This document shows, piece after piece, positions 59,065-64,000 of a stretch of 64,000 nt of DNA (the first letter of the stretch is position 1; every line of letters begins with the position of its first letter). Below the pieces are notes generated by a model, which was given only the letters and a program-made list of their open reading frames with translations, searched no databases and was not told where the DNA came from. The translations under genes were made by a program, and so were the position numbers. Origin of the DNA: Dysidea avara (taxonomy: Eukaryota; Porifera; Demospongiae; Dictyoceratida; Dysideidae); assembly GCF_963678975.1 (NCBI RefSeq), contig NC_089272.1, positions 7,913,858 to 7,977,857 of the forward strand, in the 5' to 3' direction.

Positions 59065-59600
59065 GCTGTAACATTTCATACTCAAGGCTTCCTTCTGCTA
59101 GGAGATATGGTTTTATCAGACCATGTAGTAATTTCACATGGGTGGGACATCAATTAATGTACAGGTGATGGAATGGCTAAAACTAACTCTTTAGAAAATA
59201 ATGTGTATTATTTAATTGAAGAAAAGAGCCTATTAAAATCTCTACTTTTAGATGGTATAGAATGGAATTTAGATGGTATAGGAATGGAATCATTTGTCAA
59301 CAAAATTCCAATTTTGTCAACAACAGAAAAATGGTAGTTGACAGAATTGTCAACAAAATTCCTGACACTTGCAGAACTCTATAAATTATACATTACTATT
59401 AAAAATTACTCTCTAATGCATTGGACAGTAAATTGGCAATATCTCTGGGATGCTTCAAAATATCAAGCCAAAGTTATAATAAAAGGTAGCTAAATAACCA
59501 ATGCCAAATGAGAAATTGACCAAGGTGCCAAAAAGGATGGTTTTCCAAAATTGGGTAACATATGTGTATGCTATCATTTTCTGTTGCAAGCCCACAACTG
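59065..59600 (+). repeat. Diverged copy of the long-unit repeat
   Basis: TTCCTTCTGCTAGGAGATAT, CAGACCATGTAGTAATTTCA and GTGCCAAAAAGGATGG match 21775-22130 in order, with internal small duplications of GTCAACAAAATTCC near 59295-59365. Confidence 0.75.
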
Positions 59601-59827
59601 TAAAAGAAAAAAATATAAATATTACTAATGTGCAACTGCTGTATACTCGTTAATCATTAAGACTGCTAGTAACAATGTACATAAACCAGTGACAGTGTTG
59701 AAATCATGCTATATTAGTCAGTTATTATGCTCATCCTGTTTGTAATACATAGTAGTAAGTGATAGATGGCATACAGTGCAAGCTACAGTAGTAGAATACT
59801 GTACAATTACTAAAAAGGGAGTATGGT

Positions 59828-61379
59828 ATATGTTACCCAGTCTGGGAAAACCGGTCTTATTGCCTATTATTAAAGGAGTATCAAGAAATGCCGGTTTTAA
59901 GTATTTAGTGTGTTGTAGCTCGCCAATGGTTGAAGCTATGTGTACTAAATTTTCACACATTTTCCTACTTTCTAGGGCATCCATACACTGTGCAAGTAGC
60001 CAACAGCTAAGTTTCCCACCATTTTAGATAGTTTTTAAACCGAGGTTGGCTGTATCAGGAAAGCTCCAAAAGAGGAGGGAGGCGGGGGCCAGGTAGGAGG
60101 GCAAGAGGCTGTTTAAAAATTAGAAGGAAAGCGTAGGGATGAATTAGGCCACGTTATGGGCCATTCTGGTCTCACAACTGGCTTACATGAAAGTAAATTC
60201 ACTGCACAGGTCTTAACATAAGACTCTCAAGACACCTGTTCATCTCATAGTGAAAGAAATACACATAGATACGTAACATCTGGGTAACTGTCCAAGGATG
60301 TCCATGTCTCTACCTTTGTGTTTCAGCTGACCAGTGGAATTTCAATGTACCAGAGCATTCCTAGTTACTGACATGCATCACTAATAATGCACTTGTAAAA
60401 GTAGCCTTAGCAAATCAATTCATGATGAATATAGTCAATTCAATTGTCGGTTATAGATTAATAGTTTGATCAAAGCACATGTTATAGCTATCACAGTTCT
60501 TGATGGTTATGTGTCAGTATTGCTTCATCTTTTGCCTTACATCCTAAAGTGTCAACAAATGACCTCCCAGTTTATGTGTTTAGTGATTAGTAATCATAGC
60601 TTATAATATCACTAGTTTAACTTAATACCACTTTTCCGGGATACATCTCAATATACAACAGTGTACATTTGGTTGTCTCCCTGAAAAGAGGTATACATGG
60701 CAAATGTATTCTCTGGAATTCCTTTAATCTGAGGTGTGAAAGTGTTACATTTGTAATTGTATTCTTCTCATGTTGTACTAGACACGTTTGATCACTTATA
60801 GTAAACATGTAATATGACCCATCTTGTGTAGACACAGTTCATTGACTCTAGAGTATGATTTTTGTACCAATTCCTTACATTCTAGAGCATCCACTGTGCA
60901 AGTAGCCAACAGCTAAGTTTCTCTCCATTTTAGTTAAACTGAGATTGACTGTATCAGGCAAGCTCCAAATAGCGTGGGAGGCAGGTGCTCGGAAGGAGGG
61001 AAAGAGGCTGTTCAAAATATTTAAAAGGAAGATGTAGGGATGAATTAGGCCAAGTTATGGGCCATTCAGGTCTCAAAACTGGCTTAAACGAAAAGAAATT
61101 TACAGCACAGGTCTTTGTTCAACACCATGCATGGAGCTGTACAGCCTCATATAGCCAATTAGCCATCCCCAAGCTGACCAGAGCTCCATTAAGGTTCTAT
61201 ACCACACGTGTGGATCACCACTGAGCTTGGGAAAAGCAGCCAGCTAAAAGCAGACCACTCAAGCCTAGCTGATTTTGATGGTGAAATTTGATAGTTTATT
61301 CATGTAGTTTGTGTTATTGGTGAAAAATCGAATCTGCTGACATGGGCAATAAGACTGGTTATCCAAGGTCCAGTCACAA
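59828..61379. mobile_element. Composite GTGACT-family element
   Basis: The left end ATGTTACCCAGTCTGGGAAA and right end CCAAGGTCCAGTCAC are inverse-related, with GGTCTTATTGCC / GGCAATAAGACTGG inside. About 59975-60130 recurs at about 60885-61040 (CACTGTGCAAGTAGCCAACA). A piece of the long-unit repeat (about 60640-60840) lies between, partly inverted. Homologous, inverted, to parts of 47817-48534. Confidence 0.65.
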
Positions 61380-61448
61380 ATTTGATCAAAGTACACGTCA
61401 CAGTGTATGATAGTGCTTGATGGTTACAGTAGTGTCAGTAAGACTCAG

Positions 61449-64000
61449 CATCACTTTCATCTTTTGCCACAACAAAAATGGTTGTCATCATTTAAGTTCT
61501 GTATACGTACACATTACTGTGATTCTCATTATTTTATAAGTTGCTTTTTTTACTATACATATCCTTTTGGGCACATGCAAAAGATGTAGGAAAACTCAAT
61601 TGAAAATTCCAGCAATATGTTAACATTATTTTTTCACACAATTGGATAAAGCAATCGTTCAACCTTCTTGCTGTAAAGTTTCACACCCAAAGCTTCCATC
61701 TGCTAAGAGATATGGTCTCATCAGACCATGTAGTAATTTCACATGGGTTGGGACATCAAATAATGGACGGGTGATGAAATGGCTATCATTAAAAATAATA
61801 ATACGTGTTATATAATTGACCCAATATAAATTATTTTAGATGGCATAGGAATGGATTTAAATTGTTTGTCAACATAATGATTTGTCACCGTTTTCAAACT
61901 TAATCACTGACAGAACTCAATGAATTACTAGTTTGTAGTGTGTTAAAAAGAAAATTGGCCATATTTTCAAAGTATCAAGCCAGAATTTCACACAACCAGT
62001 GCCAGAAGAGAATGTTGATCAATGTGCCAAAAAGGATGGTGTTCCAAAATTGGGTAGCATGTGTGTATTTATGTATGGAACCATACTAAATATCTTAAAT
62101 GCTTAACGTATTACTACTCTATTGGAATCAATATAGTCTTCAGTTGATTCAGATAAATTGTTTACTGCTATCATAAGATATGGCAAGTCTGTAGCTAACC
62201 AAGTTACTATCACACATTCATGGCATGGTATGAGGAAATAATATCACAAGGTACTGTAGCCATATTAAGGTCTTCAAAGCAACTTAAGTAAACTACAGTA
62301 GCTATACTATATTCTCCCTTTTTGTAATTGTATTCTACTCATGTAGCATTTTACGTGCTACTATTGCATATAGCATGAGTGAACATGTAATATGACCCCA
62401 TCTTGTGTATAGGCTTCACTGACACAATTACTAGAGCATGAGTGTGATAACTCATTTTAACACTTTCATTGGCACTATGACCATTGTCAGTTGAGGTCTT
62501 AATGATTAACTAGAAATGAAGTGGTTGTAAATCTGATGGTTCAAGAGTATTCTACTGGTACAAGAGTATTCTACTGGTACACATCTCTAAAATCCATTGT
62601 AAAGACAACCTCAGCAAAACAGTGGCATGAATATTGTTTAATGTGTGATGTAACATGCACACCTCAGATCAAAGGAACTCCAGAGGATACATTTGCCATG
62701 TATACCTCAACACAGGGAGACAACTAAATGTACACCGGTGTACACTGAAATGTATCCCAGGAAAGTGGTTGCAATTCAAAAGAGTAAGCCACTTTCATCA
62801 AAGCAAGCATAGCCTTGATGTGGATATGATGTGTATGCCTGCAGCCCTCAGGCTTTGCATGGGCATACATATCGGGCAAATCTCTTGTGCTCATGTTACA
62901 ACTATTACTTGTAGTGTATTGGTGTGGCTATTCACTTGTGGTGAATAGTCAACTTCAATTGTGTCAACAATTTTCAAACCTTTGATCAAAGTACACGCGT
63001 CACAGTGTAACAGTGTATGATAGTGCTTGATGATTACAGTAGGTGTCAGCAAGACTCATAATCAGCATCACTTCATCTTTTGCCACAACAAAAATGGTAG
63101 TAATCTCAAAAATGATTTCAGTTATAAGTACACATTAGGCAATACTGTGATTCTCATTATTAAGTTGCTTTTTTATTATTGTGACTTAATTTTGGAAAAC
63201 CATCCTTTTAGGCACATGCAAAAGTTGCCACTATTTTAAATAACTGTGCTGTGAAGTTTCACACCCAAAGCTTCCTTCTGCTGGAGATATAGATGATTTT
63301 ATCAGACCGCATGTATCACATACATAAGTGGGACACCAATTACCTTGGGATGATTTTTTCAGGTGATGGAATGGCTAAAACTATTATACATGCTAGTTAA
63401 TTAAAGCTAAGAATGCTTGATTTAGCTATCAAAAATCTCTTCTATTAATATGTATTAATTTATTGATTCATTTGTTTATTTTAATTTAGAATGGAATTAT
63501 TTGTCAACAAAGTGATTTATCACCATTTGTCAAACTTAATCGAACACATTGCATTACTATTTAAAAAGTTAGTTTATTAGACAGTAATTGGAAATATCTT
63601 TGGAATACTTCCAAGTATCAAGCCAAATTTTTAATACATTGACAAGATAGATAAACACCTAGTGTCTCATTTTAACTGTAATTGATCAATTTAAGGGCGG
63701 ATTTATGGAGGGTGCTTGGGGTGCTGAAGCACCCCCCTCCAAAATTTTATCATGTGCTAGCTAGGAATCTTCTAGTACTGTAATTGCAGTATAGATGCAA
63801 TTGCATCTTATACGTATTCATGGGCAATAAAAAAATGGAAAGAGAAGGGAGAATAGCTAATCTTTACTTAGAATTACTAAGAGAGGTTCAACTTAAACTT
63901 TTGGTGTGAGACTTACCATAAAAGCCACTAAAAATCGAAACACTCTAATAGAACAGTCAACTACTCTAATAGAACATCCATCATAATGTTTTTTTCAAGA
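61449..64000 (+). repeat. Segmental duplication, copy B (runs off the window)
   Basis: Collinear and nearly identical with 21530-24050. It differs by single bases and small indels, such as a 21-bp duplication near 62543-62583 (CAAGAGTATTCTACTGGTA twice). It includes the start of the CARGGGCGGAT element near 63693. The match continues to the last base. Confidence 0.9.

Overview
The window looks like nuclear DNA of an early-branching metazoan, most probably a demosponge. It is AT-rich. The introns that can be solved from splice sites and reading phase are often about 50 bp. It carries one intact rhodopsin-like seven-helix receptor, and the rest is crowded with small inverted-repeat elements, decayed LINEs, satellites and microsatellites. 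The species assignment is inference; nothing in the window names it.

Region by region: 1-6100 is intergenic, with two abutting MITEs (270-1138), a GT microsatellite and a Tigger-type MITE (2706-2901). 6109-7757 (minus) is a five-exon chromodomain gene and 8337-13485 (plus) is an eleven-exon gene for a 720-residue DDE-transposase-like protein. The two start head to head across a 579-bp promoter with two E2F-like sites and a TATA box. Every exon phase in both genes closes, so both look intact. 14745-17843 is a complete pogo-type DNA transposon with 40-bp identical TIRs and a TA target duplication. It encodes a pogo transposase (plus strand) and a convergent HIRAN + Ulp1-like protease gene (minus strand, one frameshift). 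19817-21528 is a broken transposon-derived gene with a 122-bp tandem duplication. 21530-26600 is a long-unit repeat array interrupted by a 1.8-kb element with CARGGGCGGAT termini. 27794-28831 is the receptor gene.

31991-43243 is an 11.25-kb element with about 1.4-kb inverted terminal arms and a 9-bp near-perfect target duplication (Mutator-like architecture). Its interior holds a 3.5-kb satellite, a tRNA-type SINE, a long foldback hairpin and other MITEs, but no recognisable transposase. 43561-44690 is a 162-bp minisatellite. 47.8-64 kb holds further MITEs, LINE wrecks in both orientations and, from 61449 to the window end, a near-identical second copy of the 21.5-24.05 kb segment.

The only genes that look likely to work for the host are the receptor and the head-to-head chromodomain/DDE-like pair. 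A small spliced gene at 30424-30675 and a 164-codon ORF at 31443 are weaker candidates. Most other long ORFs lie inside repeats.
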